A DNA stretch of 64,000 nucleotides, taken from the NCBI RefSeq assembly GCF_900115655.1, contig NZ_FOXF01000002.1, positions 1-64,000 of the forward strand, given 5' to 3'. Source of the DNA: Ruminobacter amylophilus (lineage in GTDB: Bacteria > Pseudomonadota > Gammaproteobacteria > Enterobacterales > Succinivibrionaceae). This document shows, one piece after another, positions 48,355 through 58,554 of this stretch. The position numbers were made by a program, and so were the translations under genes. The notes under the pieces are model-generated. The model did not search any database, was not told the DNA's origin, and saw only the letters and a list, made by a program, of their open reading frames with translations. Positions within the stretch are counted from its first letter, which is position 1. Each line of letters opens with the position of its first letter.

Positions 48355-48405
48355 AAAAAAATATACTCTCTACAGTCTATTACATAGTGTCTAAGAGAGT
48401 ATATT
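48355..48405 (-). terminator. Terminator after yejM
   Basis: On the minus strand AATATACTCTCT and AGAGAGTATATT form a perfect 12-bp stem with a 22-base loop, followed by TTTTTT. Confidence 0.75.
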
Positions 48406-48413
48406 CAAGTACC

Positions 48414-50270
48414 TTAGTTTGAGAATTTGTTAAGCAGCTTTCTGGCTTTGATGAGAGTACTCATGTTTGGCTGTACTCTTTCTGAATCATTGTCCGTGTA
48501 GATTATTGTATTTTCGTGTTTGTCAAAGATAGTAGTCTGATCCGGACTTATGATGTGAAGTTCATCCTGGCTGCCACTAATTACCCAAGGCCTGTTTTGA
48601 ATTTCTCTCAGGTTGGCACCTGTCGTGTAATCGGCTTCTTCATTCTGGATACCGAGAATTTCATGGGCAATGGTAGGAGCAATATCCTGTGATGATGTTA
48701 TTGCAGAAATTTTGGCCGGAATAACGGCGTCAGGCCAACTGATGACAAGCGGAACATGGTGATATTCACGACTGTACTTACTGCTGCTGTCTTTAAAGAA
48801 CTTGCTGATATTGTAACCAGAACTGGAGGTTACTATTATTACCGTGTTTTTGGCATATCCTGAATCAACCACTGTTTTGAACAGCTGTCCAAGTAATCTG
48901 TCTGTCTGATACAGACAGTTCAGATATCTGTTGTGCAGATGCTCGTCATCCTTGTCTTTATCAAGTGAATCCAGATTGATATTTCTTGAGGCAATCTGAG
49001 GCCTGTATATGATTTGAGCATCAGAGTCAAGATAGAGTGTGCTAGGTGATGTAAGTTTTATGGTGGTGAACTGTGGACGATATCCCCATTCGTCTGCAGA
49101 TATCCACTTTACAGCATTCTGAATTGTTTGAATGTCGGTTGAATAAGATTTGATATTCTTGGGTCTGACCCCGCTGATAGAAGCCAGCTGTTTTCCGGTT
49201 GAGCTTGCAGAGCCGGTTATATATCCTGTGATTTTATAATCCTGCTGCAACATTTCTGTAATAATTACAGGAGAATACTTTTCCGCCTGAACAGTCTTTA
49301 TGTATTGAGCAGGAATTCCGTAAATCATCTCGAAACTTGCGGAAATGTCAGTATCATTTCCTAGGTAGTTCTTGATATATGAGTCATGCTGTTTGGCAAA
49401 ATCGGTCAGATTTGGCATATATTCTGAAGTCATGTGCTCGAAATTTAACCCATCAATAGTAATCAAGAGCACGTTGTAAGGATTTTCAGAAGGGGTTACT
49501 TTTATTGAACTGAGAGGGTATTTTAGTTTTTCTGATGTCTGGCTGACAACTCTCTCTATCTGAGTGCTCTCACTATTACCGGAATATACCAGAAGTCCGT
49601 GTTCCTTGAGGAAGGTATTGGCTGTCATTGGGTAGTAAGCAGGAAATATTGATTTCTGCTGCGTAATCGGGACGTATTTGTATGCATTTGCCCAGATATG
49701 CATGATGTGTGTAGTCAGAAAAGAAACAATGAAAATACACGTGAGGAATACTGTAATTTTCTGATACCTGTGAAGGTAGTGATTTCTCCATGCAAGTTTA
49801 GAGAAAAGATATTCTATGAAACCTACGACTGGTGTGGCTATATACAGAAAATTGTAATTCAGACCTGTGGAAAAACCTTCCTGCGAGAAGAAAATCTGCA
49901 GAACAGACAGATTAAGGTGGATTTTAATTGCCTGATAAAGTTTTACGTCTATCAGCATAACCGTCATGAAGACAGTAGCTAGTATGATGGATAAAACTCT
50001 GTAGGTTCGTGTGGATCTGCACAGGAATGTTAACGGGAAAAAAATTAAGATGTAGATGATGAATACTAGAAAACTGAAATGACCGAGCCAACTGATTATA
50101 AGATAGGTTGTTCCCAATCCTGTTGATGGGGTAGGTGCGTTATAAAGGTATGCACAACCGATAAGCAGAGCAAGAAAAATATTCAGCAGAACAAACCAGT
50201 GTCCCCAGCTGATTGAACGGGAAACTTCATCTTTGTATGTGAAATAGCTACTGTAATTAATACTGTTCAT
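48414..50270 (-). CDS. yejM: Inner-membrane sulfatase-like LPS regulator YejM (PbgA/LapC)
   Basis: A protein of about 618 residues. Five N-terminal membrane helices (to about 190) carry the YejM-specific VSRSISWGHWFVLLNIFLAL and LGHFSFLVF segments. A basic linker leads to a periplasmic alkaline phosphatase/sulfatase-like domain (VLLITIDGLNFEHM ... ). In E. coli, YejM restrains LpxC degradation by LapB and so sets LPS synthesis; the sulfatase domain is not thought to be catalytic. The frame begins at a TTG seven codons earlier; ATG 50270 is a better start. Essential-type envelope gene. Confidence 0.93.
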   Translation of the reverse strand: MNSINYSSYFTYKDEVSRSISWGHWFVLLNIFLALLIGCAYLYNAPTPSTGLGTTYLIISWLGHFSFLVFIIYILIFFPLTFLCRSTRTYRVLSIILATVFMTVMLIDVKLYQAIKIHLNLSVLQIFFSQEGFSTGLNYNFLYIATPVVGFIEYLFSKLAWRNHYLHRYQKITVFLTCIFIVSFLTTHIMHIWANAYKYVPITQQKSIFPAYYPMTANTFLKEHGLLVYSGNSESTQIERVVSQTSEKLKYPLSSIKVTPSENPYNVLLITIDGLNFEHMTSEYMPNLTDFAKQHDSYIKNYLGNDTDISASFEMIYGIPAQYIKTVQAEKYSPVIITEMLQQDYKITGYITGSASSTGKQLASISGVRPKNIKSYSTDIQTIQNAVKWISADEWGYRPQFTTIKLTSPSTLYLDSDAQIIYRPQIASRNINLDSLDKDKDDEHLHNRYLNCLYQTDRLLGQLFKTVVDSGYAKNTVIIVTSSSGYNISKFFKDSSSKYSREYHHVPLVISWPDAVIPAKISAITSSQDIAPTIAHEILGIQNEEADYTTGANLREIQNRPWVISGSQDELHIISPDQTTIFDKHENTIIYTDNDSERVQPNMSTLIKARKLLNKFSN

Positions 50271-50555
50271 TTCAGAAATACCAAAGCACAACCATAAAGT
50301 ATAATACAGGATTTATCTGAAAATAATCATATCTGTCATCCCGTACGTTTTACATATTTTACTACATATATTAAAAATTGGGCGATTTAAAGTTTATAAA
50401 TGGGAATAAAGACCAGAATAACTCTTTGTGCAGGTTGCTCAGTATTGCGTCTGGAGAATGCGCTGGTGCAGTTAAGTAATATTTTAGATTTATGCTTTTG
50501 TATAATATTTTAATACTTAGATATTGGTGCATGATTAAGATTTTTTTATGATGTC

Positions 50556-51059
50556 TGAATTAATCCTGTGAAAAGTGTTTTTGTATAACGTATATCCCGC
50601 TTATAAATAAAGAGATATAAATATAGGTGAAATAGTATTTGTAAAGCAAATACTAGTTATATCGGTAAATTATTTATGTTGCATTTCAATGAAAAACAAT
50701 TCAAATAATTTAATGTTTTAAAAAGAATACCTGTAATAGGCGAAATAAATATTATTTTGATGTCAGGTCATTTATTTAAAAATGATGAAAAAGTAATCAA
50801 ACGAAATAAAATAATTCATTTTTAATTGTGTGAAAACACTTTCACTGTTAGAGTATGAATTGTGATATTGATCTATTAAAATTTTTTGTTACCTCGGTGC
50901 CCTCGAAAAGTAAACAAGAAGTTAATGGGTTTACTAATTAGAGATACTGTTCAAAATTTGAGTAATGGTATGATTTAACGTCATTGTTTGTGGTTTAACA
51001 TATTAGAATAAACAATTGTTTCGCTGTTTGAATTAATCCTGCGAACTGTTTGAATTAAT
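50556..51059 (+). repeat. Repeated motif upstream of malE
   Basis: TGAATTAATCCTG(T/C)GAA occurs at 50556-50572 and 51029-51045 with one difference. CTGTTTGAATTAAT occurs twice near the start of malE, at 51024-51037 and 51046-51059, spaced 22 bases (two helical turns). These fit binding sites of an activator or repressor of the mal genes. No clear MalT box (GGGGATGAGG type) is seen. Confidence 0.5.
50633..50655. repeat. Operator-like palindrome in the yejM-malE gap
   Basis: TAGTATTTG and CAAATACTA flank TAAAG, a perfect 9-bp inverted repeat. Another, GTGAAA-ACAC-TTTCAC, lies at 50830-50845. The whole 50271-51087 gap is AT-rich and contains no gene I can support. Confidence 0.45.
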
Positions 51060-51087
51060 TTGTTTTTACGCCAGTAGGACAGTGATT

Positions 51088-52272
51088 ATGAGAAAGATAT
51101 TGTTATCAGCTATTGTGACTGCTGTAGCCATGGGTTTTTTCGGTTCTGCGGTTGCGGAAGGTATTGAGGGTACACATCTTACGGTGTGGGTTAATGGCGA
51201 TAAGTCGTACAAGGGGATTGAAAAGGTCGGTGAGAGATTTGAAAAGGATACCGGGATTAAAGTAATTGTTGAACACCCGGAACAGCCGGTTATCAAATTT
51301 CTGCAACATGCTGCTTCAGGCAATGGCCCGGACTTGTTTATGTGGGCTCATGACAGATTTGGTGAGTGGGTTCAGGTTGGAATTCTCACACCTGTTGAAC
51401 CTACGCCGGAAGAATTTGACAGATTTCAGTCTGTTGCCTGGGAGGCTATGAAAGTAAAAGACAAGTACTACGGATATCCTGTTTCCATTGAAGCAATCGC
51501 TTTTATGTGTAACAAGGATTTGGTGCCGGAAGCTCCAAAGACTTTTGAGGAGCTTGTAGAGCTTGACGAAAAATTACAGAGAGAAGGGAAACACGCCATA
51601 GTTTGGGATTATAACGATGGTTACTTTACTTATCCTATTCTTTCAGCAAACGGCGGTTATTCGTTCAGAAAAAATGAAAATGGCGAATATGATGTTACCA
51701 AAACAGGTATTAATAGTCCTGGTGCAGTTAAAGGTCTGGAATACATAGTTAATCTCATTAGAGATGAACATATGCAGACATGGGAAGAATTTCCAAAAAT
51801 GGAAAAGAAATTCATTGACGGTAATGTAGGCTGCATTATAAACGGAGCCTGGGGCTGGGAAAGATACAGTAAACTTAACTATTCTGTTAATCCGTTCCCT
51901 ACGCTTGATGGTAAACCTGGTAAACCATTTGTCGGTGTGTTGGGGATGACGATAAATAAAGCGTCACCTAACAAGGAAGCTGCAAAGAAGTTTCTGCTTG
52001 ACTACCTTTTGACTGACGAAGGTCTTGAAGAAATGAATAACGATCGTCCGTTAGGCGCTGTTGCATTGAAGTCGTATCAGGCAAAGCTTGAGAAGGATCC
52101 GCGAATAGCGACAATAATGTATAACGCGGAACACGGGGATCTGATGCCGAATATCCCTGAAATGAATAAATTCTGGAGTTCTCTGCAGACGGCCTTAAAA
52201 AATGCGACAACTGGTCGTCAGTCAGCTAAGAAGGCTTTGAAAATAGCTGAAGAAAGAGTTTTAAAGAAATAG
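51088..52272 (+). CDS. malE: Maltose/maltodextrin-binding protein, first copy
   Basis: A 394-residue periplasmic binding protein with signal peptide MRKILLSAIVTAVAMGFFGSAVA. The MalE pattern is clear: [64 protein letters not shown] and LSANGGY. It is a close paralogue of the next gene, but its codons are ordinary whereas the second copy's are highly optimised. AGGA lies 8 bases before ATG 51088; a GTG two codons earlier was rejected. It is the first gene of the mal cluster. Confidence 0.94.
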   Translation: MRKILLSAIVTAVAMGFFGSAVAEGIEGTHLTVWVNGDKSYKGIEKVGERFEKDTGIKVIVEHPEQPVIKFLQHAASGNGPDLFMWAHDRFGEWVQVGILTPVEPTPEEFDRFQSVAWEAMKVKDKYYGYPVSIEAIAFMCNKDLVPEAPKTFEELVELDEKLQREGKHAIVWDYNDGYFTYPILSANGGYSFRKNENGEYDVTKTGINSPGAVKGLEYIVNLIRDEHMQTWEEFPKMEKKFIDGNVGCIINGAWGWERYSKLNYSVNPFPTLDGKPGKPFVGVLGMTINKASPNKEAAKKFLLDYLLTDEGLEEMNNDRPLGAVALKSYQAKLEKDPRIATIMYNAEHGDLMPNIPEMNKFWSSLQTALKNATTGRQSAKKALKIAEERVLKK

Positions 52273-52323
52273 TAGAGCCGTGAGTGTGTCTGCAGTGCTG
52301 CATTATGTGGTGGAGACATGTAA

Positions 52324-52376
52324 TTGCGTGTGATCGAAACTGCTTTCAGTAGGTCTGAATCACATAAAAAACGCAA
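52324..52376 (+). promoter_or_regulatory. Inverted repeat between the two malE genes
   Basis: TTGCGT and GTGAT on the left are mirrored by ATCAC and ACGCAA on the right, separated by ATAAAAA. It may be an end-of-gene hairpin for malE1 or an operator. A plausible promoter for malE2 lies downstream near 52430-52460 (TTATTT, 18 bases, TATTAT). Confidence 0.4.
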
Positions 52377-52513
52377 CTAATGCACTCATAATGAGATACA
52401 TGTTAAAAAAATGCAACTTTTTATTATTTAAAAAAATGCATATGTTCTATTATGTTATCGTTAAATTCGGTTTGAGGCCGATGTTTATTAATACTAAGTA
52501 AGGAAATAGACTA

Positions 52514-53695
52514 ATGAAAAAAACTATTTTAGCTACTGTTGTAGGCTTGGCTGCTTTTGGTTTTGCACAGGTTGCTTCTGCATCAGGTATTGAAGAAGGT
52601 CAGTTAACAATTTGGGTTAACGGCGATAAGTCATATGACGGTATTGCTAAGGTTGGTAAGAAGTTTGAACAGGCTACCGGTGTTAAGGTAACTGTTGCTC
52701 ACCCTGACCAGGTTGAAGTTAAGTTCCAGCAGAACGCTGCATCTGGTAACGGTCCTGATATTTTCATGTGGGCTCATGACCGTTATGGTGAATGGGTTAA
52801 GTCTGGTCTTTTAACTCCAATTGAACCAACCAAGGAAGAATTAAACAAGTTCCAGGACGTTGCTTGGAAGGCTATGACTGTAGATGGCAAGATTTACGGT
52901 TACCCAGTATCTATTGAAGCTATTGCTTTAATTTGTAACAAGGATATCGTTAAGGATGCTCCTAAGTCATTCGAAGAACTTGTAACTCTTGATGACCAGT
53001 TAAAGAAGGACGGCAAGCGTGCAATTATGTGGGATTACAATAATGCATTCTTCAGCTATCCATTACTTTCTGCTAACGGCGGTTATGCATTCAAGAGAAA
53101 TGCAGATGGCAGTTACGATGTTAAGGATTCAGGTGTAAATAACGACGGTGCTAAGGCCGGTGTTCAGTTCCTCGTTGACTTAATTAAGAATGATCACATG
53201 CAGAAGGGCGCTGACTACGGTATCATGGAATCTAGCTTCGTAAACGGCAAGGTTGCATGTATCATCAACGGACCATGGTCATGGGGTCAGTACAGCAAGC
53301 TTAACTACAGCGTTAACCCAATCCCAACCCTTAAGGGTAACCCAGGTAAGCCATTCGTAGGTGTTCAGGGTATGACCATCAACCAGGCTTCTCCTAACAA
53401 GGACTTAGCTAAGGAATTCTTACTCAACTACCTCCTCACTGATGAAGGTCTGGATGAAATGAATAAGGATAAGCCATTAGGTGCTGCTGCTCTTAAGTCT
53501 TACGAAGCTAAGCTTGAAAAGGACCCAAGAATTGCTGTAACCATGAGCAACGCTAAGATTGGTGACCCAATGCCAAGCGTACCAGAAATGAATCGTTTCT
53601 GGAGTTCATTACAGACTGCTCTTAAGAATGCTACTACTGGTCGTCAGACTTTAGAAGAAGCTCTTAAGACTGCTGAAGATCGTATCGAAAAGTAA
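52514..53695 (+). CDS. malE: Maltose/maltodextrin-binding protein, second copy
   Basis: A 393-residue MalE with signal peptide [23 protein letters not shown]. It aligns along its whole length with the first copy: [14 protein letters not shown]-type start, [34 protein letters not shown], and a shared ending [17 protein letters not shown]. Codon choice is strongly biased (AAG, GAA, GGT, CTT, GTT), like ribosomal proteins, so this is probably the abundant binding protein. GGAAAT lies near the ATG. A terminator hairpin follows, which should leave more malE2 mRNA than malFG. Confidence 0.95.
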   Translation: MKKTILATVVGLAAFGFAQVASASGIEEGQLTIWVNGDKSYDGIAKVGKKFEQATGVKVTVAHPDQVEVKFQQNAASGNGPDIFMWAHDRYGEWVKSGLLTPIEPTKEELNKFQDVAWKAMTVDGKIYGYPVSIEAIALICNKDIVKDAPKSFEELVTLDDQLKKDGKRAIMWDYNNAFFSYPLLSANGGYAFKRNADGSYDVKDSGVNNDGAKAGVQFLVDLIKNDHMQKGADYGIMESSFVNGKVACIINGPWSWGQYSKLNYSVNPIPTLKGNPGKPFVGVQGMTINQASPNKDLAKEFLLNYLLTDEGLDEMNKDKPLGAAALKSYEAKLEKDPRIAVTMSNAKIGDPMPSVPEMNRFWSSLQTALKNATTGRQTLEEALKTAEDRIEK

Positions 53696-53709
53696 GATAA
53701 CTTTCTAAC

Positions 53710-53737
53710 AAAGAAGCTCTGAGAGGAGCTTCTTTTA
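53710..53737 (+). terminator. Hairpin between malE2 and malF
   Basis: AAGAAGCTC and GAGCTTCTT pair around TGAGAG, followed by TTTTA. As a partial terminator or 3' stabiliser it would favour binding protein over permease. Confidence 0.8.
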
Positions 53738-53854
53738 TGAAAGACTAGAATTAAAAGCTTTAATATGAAAATATTAAAGTTTTTATTTGTAGTAAAAAGT
53801 TTTTTTATTACAGTTTTACAAGCTAAATTTAGAATAAGTTATTAGGGTATTAGC

Positions 53855-55555
53855 ATGGATTCTATCGCTGTTGGTAAGAGAGGTAAAACCTCTGGAGGTG
53901 GAGCGCCTGGCTTAATGATACTCAAAGTTTTAATATCTTTAACAGTATTACTCTTTGGTGTATTCATGATAAGCTCTATGTTTACTCATGGTCAGTACGC
54001 TTTCGCAATTTTATTTACAATAGTCATCGCAGGTGGTTTACTTGTAGCATGGCTTAAGGGATTATATCCTCACAGATATATATTCCCTGCCGTTGCGGGT
54101 ATGGTGGTTTTCATTATATTCCCGTTGGTTTACACCGTGTACATCGCGTTCACAAACTACTCTGCTAAAAACCTCTTCACTCTTGAAAGAGCTGAGAATT
54201 ACTTCCTCAGTCAGACCTATAGAGTAGAAGGTGGTGACTACGAGTTTAAGCTTTATGCAAAGGAAGGCAACAAGTACGTAATCGTACTTCAGAATCAGCC
54301 AGCTATGCTTGCTGACGGCAATCCTGCTGAAGTTCGCACCTATGCTTCTCCAGAAACTGTGTTCTTTGATAAGGAACAGATGGAAAAGCCTGCAAACAAG
54401 GCAACTGCATCAAAAGCTGTTATCCATGTTACTAAGGTAGATAACTCTTATACTCAGGATATGGAAGATTGTGGTATTAAGTGTAAGACTCAGTTCAGAG
54501 ATTACTTAAAGTCTATTAAGATTAAGATTGATAATCAGGAACTTACTTACACTGGTCTTAAGACTTTCAGTGCTGTTAAGAACAGATACGTTCGTCAGAA
54601 GGAAGTTGTTCTTGGCAACCAGGAAAGATTAAGCAATCCACACATGCTTAAGGATCTTTCAAATGATTCTTTAATCGTTCCTGATATGGAAGATGGTTAT
54701 TACAAGACTATCGATACTCAGACCGGTAAGCCAGTTGGAGAAAGAATGGCTCCAGGTTTCCGCGTTGGTATCGGTTTTGAACACTTCAAGAGAATTTGGA
54801 ACGATAAGAGTATTTCTACTCCATTCCTTAAGATTTTCATTTGGACTGTTTGTTTTGCTGCTTTAACCGTATTCATTACTCTTGCTATCGGTATGGTTCT
54901 CGCTTGTCTTGTTCAGTGGGAATTCTTAAAGGGTAGATCAATTTATCGTCTGATTCTGATTCTTCCTTATGCAGTACCATCATTCATTTCAATCCTGGTA
55001 TTTAAAGGTTTGTTCAATGAAAACTTTGGTGAAATCAACCGTATTTTAGACTTCTTCTTTGGTTGGAGACCAGAGTGGTACAATGAAGCCGGCTATGCTC
55101 GTTCTATGATTCTCATCGTAAACGCATGGTTAGGTTATCCATACATGATGATTCTTTGTATGGGTCTGTTAAAGGCTATTCCTGATGATCTCTATGAAGC
55201 ATCAGCAATGGATGGTTCAGGTCCTCTTCAGAACTTCCTGAAGATTACTCTTCCTCTTTTAATGAAGCCTTTAACTCCGTTACTCATTGCTTCATTTGCA
55301 TTTAACTTCAATAACTTCGTGTTAATTATGCTGTTAACTAACGGTGGTCCTGACTTCTTACCAGAAGACGGTGTGGTTACTACTGCAGGTTCTACTGACT
55401 TGCTCGTATCTTATACCTACCGCTTAGCATTCGAAGGTGGTGCTGGTGGTAATGACTACGGTCTGGCATCTGCAATTGCTACTACTATCTTCATTTTAGT
55501 AGGTGCTTTATCTATAGTTAACTTAAAGCTTTCTAAGATGGGGGCTAGGGACTAA
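53855..55555 (+). CDS. malF: Maltose ABC transporter permease MalF
   Basis: A 566-residue inner-membrane protein. Three or so N-terminal helices (to about 110) precede a large periplasmic P2 loop (about 110-300), and C-terminal helices follow. The EAA loop that contacts MalK is [24 protein letters not shown]. The P2 loop, present in enterobacterial MalF, contacts MalE. Slightly longer than E. coli MalF (514). malG starts 2 bases after the stop. No strong Shine-Dalgarno is visible (AGGGTATTAGC before the ATG). Confidence 0.95.
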   Translation: MDSIAVGKRGKTSGGGAPGLMILKVLISLTVLLFGVFMISSMFTHGQYAFAILFTIVIAGGLLVAWLKGLYPHRYIFPAVAGMVVFIIFPLVYTVYIAFTNYSAKNLFTLERAENYFLSQTYRVEGGDYEFKLYAKEGNKYVIVLQNQPAMLADGNPAEVRTYASPETVFFDKEQMEKPANKATASKAVIHVTKVDNSYTQDMEDCGIKCKTQFRDYLKSIKIKIDNQELTYTGLKTFSAVKNRYVRQKEVVLGNQERLSNPHMLKDLSNDSLIVPDMEDGYYKTIDTQTGKPVGERMAPGFRVGIGFEHFKRIWNDKSISTPFLKIFIWTVCFAALTVFITLAIGMVLACLVQWEFLKGRSIYRLILILPYAVPSFISILVFKGLFNENFGEINRILDFFFGWRPEWYNEAGYARSMILIVNAWLGYPYMMILCMGLLKAIPDDLYEASAMDGSGPLQNFLKITLPLLMKPLTPLLIASFAFNFNNFVLIMLLTNGGPDFLPEDGVVTTAGSTDLLVSYTYRLAFEGGAGGNDYGLASAIATTIFILVGALSIVNLKLSKMGARD

Positions 55556-55557
55556 TT

Positions 55558-56475
55558 ATGGCAATCGTACAACCTAAGTCAATAAAGTATCGCATTATTG
55601 CTACTCACATTGTAATGTGTTTGTTCTTACTTGCTGTTCTGTTTCCGTTATACATGGTTGTGATGATTTCATTCCGTGAAGGTAACTTTGCAACCAACGT
55701 ATCAGACAGTTTTTACGACCTCTTTTTACCAAGATTGGATTCGTTAACACTGGATCACTGGAAACTTGCATTCGGTATTTCATATGTAGATGCTGATGGT
55801 GTAGAACATATGCCTCCATTCCCTGTATTAAAGTGGTTATGGAACTCTATCATTATTTCGTTCTTCACTGCAGCGTTTATCGTACTGCTTTCAACAACCA
55901 GTGCTTATGCGTTTGCTCGTTTGAACTTTAAGGGTAAGACTACACTTTTAAACTGTATGCTGATTTTCCAGATGTTCCCTTCAGTGCTTGCACTCGTTGC
56001 TATCTATGCATTGTTTGATAACATCGGTGAATATCTGCCTTTCATCGGTCTTGACACCAGAGCAGGTCTGATTCTTTCATATATGGGTGGTATTGCACTT
56101 CATATTTGGACCATCAAGGGTTACTTTGAAACCATCGATGCTTCACTCGAAGAAGCTGCAGCAATCGACGGTGCTACTCCTTGGCAGGCTTTCAGACTCG
56201 TACTTTTACCTCTGTCAGTGCCAATTCTCGCAGTAGTATTCATCCTTGCATTTATCGGTACTATTACTGAAGTTCCAGTAGCAAGTATTCTGTTAAATGA
56301 CGTAGATAACTACACCCTTGCTGTAGGTTCTCAGCAGTACCTTGCATCTCAGAACAAGCTCTGGGGTGACTTCGCAGCAGCGGCTGTTATGTCAGGTTTA
56401 CCAATTACCATCGTATTTATGTTAGCTCAGCGTTGGTTAGTTGGTGGTTTGACTGCCGGTGGTGTAAAGGGTTAA
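55558..56475 (+). CDS. malG: Maltose ABC transporter permease MalG
   Basis: A 305-residue permease partner of MalF with about six membrane helices. The EAA loop is [54 protein letters not shown] and a C-terminal [15 protein letters not shown] closely follow E. coli MalG; that C-terminal tail reaches into the MalK interface. Coupled to malF by a 2-base gap. Confidence 0.96.
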   Translation: MAIVQPKSIKYRIIATHIVMCLFLLAVLFPLYMVVMISFREGNFATNVSDSFYDLFLPRLDSLTLDHWKLAFGISYVDADGVEHMPPFPVLKWLWNSIIISFFTAAFIVLLSTTSAYAFARLNFKGKTTLLNCMLIFQMFPSVLALVAIYALFDNIGEYLPFIGLDTRAGLILSYMGGIALHIWTIKGYFETIDASLEEAAAIDGATPWQAFRLVLLPLSVPILAVVFILAFIGTITEVPVASILLNDVDNYTLAVGSQQYLASQNKLWGDFAAAAVMSGLPITIVFMLAQRWLVGGLTAGGVKG

Positions 56476-56488
56476 TTGATATTTTGCA

Positions 56489-56511
56489 ATGCGGTGTCTA
56501 GCGCACCGCAT
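56489..56511 (+). promoter_or_regulatory. Hairpin between malG and malK
   Basis: ATGCGGTG and CACCGCAT pair over 8 bp around TCTAGCG in the 64-base gap. No T-run follows, so it is more likely an RNA stability or processing element than a terminator. Confidence 0.5.
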
Positions 56512-56539
56512 GTTATAAAAGATTTTTATGGAGCTTTAA

Positions 56540-57676
56540 ATGGCTGAAGTTACTTTAACAAACGTTCTTAAGAACTATAATCCAAGTTTATTAAAAGATA
56601 CCTTACGTAATATCAACCTTGACATCAAAGACGGCGAATTCATCGTATTCGTTGGTCCATCAGGTTGTGGTAAGTCTACTCTTCTTCGTATGATTGCCGG
56701 TCTTGAAGATATCACTTCAGGTGAATTAAAAATCGGTTCTAAGGTTATGAACGACGTTCCTCCTGTAGATCGTGGTGTAGGTATGGTGTTCCAGTCATAC
56801 GCACTTTATCCACATATGGATGTTCGCCAGAATATGGAATTCGGTCTTAAATTAAAGAAATTCGATAAGGATACCATTGAAAAGCGTGTTAATAACGCTG
56901 CTCAGATCCTTGGTCTTGATGCTTTAATGGATCGTAAGCCAAAGGCTCTGTCAGGTGGTCAGCGTCAGCGTGTTGCTATCGGTCGTTCTATCGTTCAGCA
57001 GCCAGACGTATTCCTCTTCGACGAACCTTTATCAAACCTCGATGCCGCACTCCGTGTAAAGATGCGTATCGAAATTGCTAAGTTACACAAGGAATTAAAT
57101 TCAACCATTATTTATGTAACCCATGACCAGGTTGAAGCTATGACCTTAGCTGACAAGATTGTTGTTTTAAGTCCGTTAAAGGAATCTGCAGAAACCAATC
57201 TTGAACAGTTCGGTACTCCACTTGAACTTTATCATAACCCAACCAATAAGTTCGTAGCTGGCTTCATCGGTTCTCCAAAGATGAACTTCCTCAAGGGTCA
57301 GTTAATTGAAATCGGTGAAGAAACCTGTAAGGTTAAGCTTAACACCGGTGACGTAATTACTGCTTGTGTTGATGCTCGTCGCGCTAGCGTTGGTGATAAG
57401 GTTGAATTAGGTATTCGTCCTGAACACTTGGTTCCAGTTGAACACCCTGATTCAAAGAGCCGCTTATCAGGTATGGTACAGGTTGCTGAACACTTAGGTG
57501 CTGAAAGCTTCGTATACCTCGATGTAGATGGTGAAGACTTCACTGTTAAGGCTGCATCTGAAATCCCTGTTGATACCGGTGACTCTCTTGAAGTTGGTAT
57601 TCCTGCAGAAGCTTGCTACCTCTTCGATTCACAGGAAAAGGCATTTAAGAGAACTGCAAGATATAACAGAACCTAA
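56540..57676 (+). CDS. malK: Maltose ABC transporter ATPase MalK
   Basis: A 378-residue ATPase that powers MalFG. Walker A is GPSGCGKST (39-47), the signature LSGGQRQRVAIGRS and Walker B VFLFDEPLSNLDA, with the switch His in YVTHDQVEAMTLAD. The C-terminal OB-like regulatory domain (about 240-375) is present. In enterics this domain binds IIA-Glc for inducer exclusion, and a crr gene lies in this window. GGAG lies about 9 bases before the ATG. A strong terminator follows. Confidence 0.96.
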   Translation: MAEVTLTNVLKNYNPSLLKDTLRNINLDIKDGEFIVFVGPSGCGKSTLLRMIAGLEDITSGELKIGSKVMNDVPPVDRGVGMVFQSYALYPHMDVRQNMEFGLKLKKFDKDTIEKRVNNAAQILGLDALMDRKPKALSGGQRQRVAIGRSIVQQPDVFLFDEPLSNLDAALRVKMRIEIAKLHKELNSTIIYVTHDQVEAMTLADKIVVLSPLKESAETNLEQFGTPLELYHNPTNKFVAGFIGSPKMNFLKGQLIEIGEETCKVKLNTGDVITACVDARRASVGDKVELGIRPEHLVPVEHPDSKSRLSGMVQVAEHLGAESFVYLDVDGEDFTVKAASEIPVDTGDSLEVGIPAEACYLFDSQEKAFKRTARYNRT

Positions 57677-57698
57677 TAATTAGCTTGTAATTTATTTC

Positions 57699-57727
57699 AA
57701 AGCGACACCTGTGTGTCGCTTTTTTTA
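57699..57727 (+). terminator. Terminator after malK
   Basis: AAAGCGACAC and GTGTCGCTTT pair around CTGT, followed by TTTT. Confidence 0.93.
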
Positions 57728-57741
57728 TCGTTTGGTCATTC

Positions 57742-57780
57742 AAAAAAAAGTGAACCATACCAGTATGATTCACTTTTTTT
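57742..57780 (-). terminator. Terminator after the amino-acid ABC operon
   Basis: AAAAAAAGTGAA-CATAC and GTATG-TTCACTTTTTTT are inverted repeats with one mismatch around CAG; T-runs occur on both strands. Confidence 0.8.
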
Positions 57781-57804
57781 ATATTTTATTAGAGACTTTA
57801 GTTA

Positions 57805-58554
57805 TTATTTTGCTTCAATCTGACTTAAAAATTCTTTCAGCCTTTCATTTTTAGGGTGGTTGAATATTTCGTCAGGACTTCCCTGTTCCTGAATCCCTTT
57901 ATTATTGAAGAACAACACGCGGTTTGAAACGTTTTGGGCAAACTTCATTTCATGAGTAACTACAACCATAGTCATTCCCTCGTCAGCAAGTTCTTTCATC
58001 ATGTTCAGTACTTCGTTCACCATTTCAGGATCCAGCGCGCTTGTGGGTTCATCAAACAGTACAATAGATGGTTTCATTGCAATGGTTCTTATTATTGCTA
58101 CTCGCTGCTGCTGGCCTCCTGACAGCTGTGCAGGGTACTTGTGTGCATGTTGTGCCAGCCCTACCCTTTCAAGCATGTTCATAGCCCATGCGTCTGCTTC
58201 ATCCTCTGTGTATATCTTATGAAGAACAGGAGAAAGCGTTATGTTCTGTTTTACCATCATATTCTGGAACAGATTAAACTGCTGGAATACCATTCCGATT
58301 TTTGGAATTATTTCGGTAAGTTCTTTTTCATTGAGCGATGATAATTCAGTGTTTCCAAAGAAAATTCTGCCTGATGTAGGTTTTTCAAGCAGGTTAAGCA
58401 TTCTGATAAACGTTGATTTACCACACCCTGAAGGTCCGATAACTGCGATAACATCTCCCTTGTTTATGTCAATGGAAATGTTATTTAATACTTCGTGATC
58501 TCCGTATTTTTTGCAGATGCCGTCAATCCGCATAACCGGTATGTTATCGTTCAT
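57805..58554 (-). CDS. Amino-acid ABC transporter ATP-binding protein
   Basis: A 249-residue ATPase of the polar amino-acid (GlnQ/HisP/ArtP) class. Walker [10 protein letters not shown] (40-48), Q-loop [10 protein letters not shown], signature [18 protein letters not shown], Walker [18 protein letters not shown] and switch [10 protein letters not shown] are intact. The start overlaps the upstream permease gene by 11 bases, so the two are co-translated as one transporter. Substrate cannot be assigned beyond a polar amino acid. Confidence 0.94.
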   Translation of the reverse strand: MNDNIPVMRIDGICKKYGDHEVLNNISIDINKGDVIAVIGPSGCGKSTFIRMLNLLEKPTSGRIFFGNTELSSLNEKELTEIIPKIGMVFQQFNLFQNMMVKQNITLSPVLHKIYTEDEADAWAMNMLERVGLAQHAHKYPAQLSGGQQQRVAIIRTIAMKPSIVLFDEPTSALDPEMVNEVLNMMKELADEGMTMVVVTHEMKFAQNVSNRVLFFNNKGIQEQGSPDEIFNHPKNERLKEFLSQIEAK

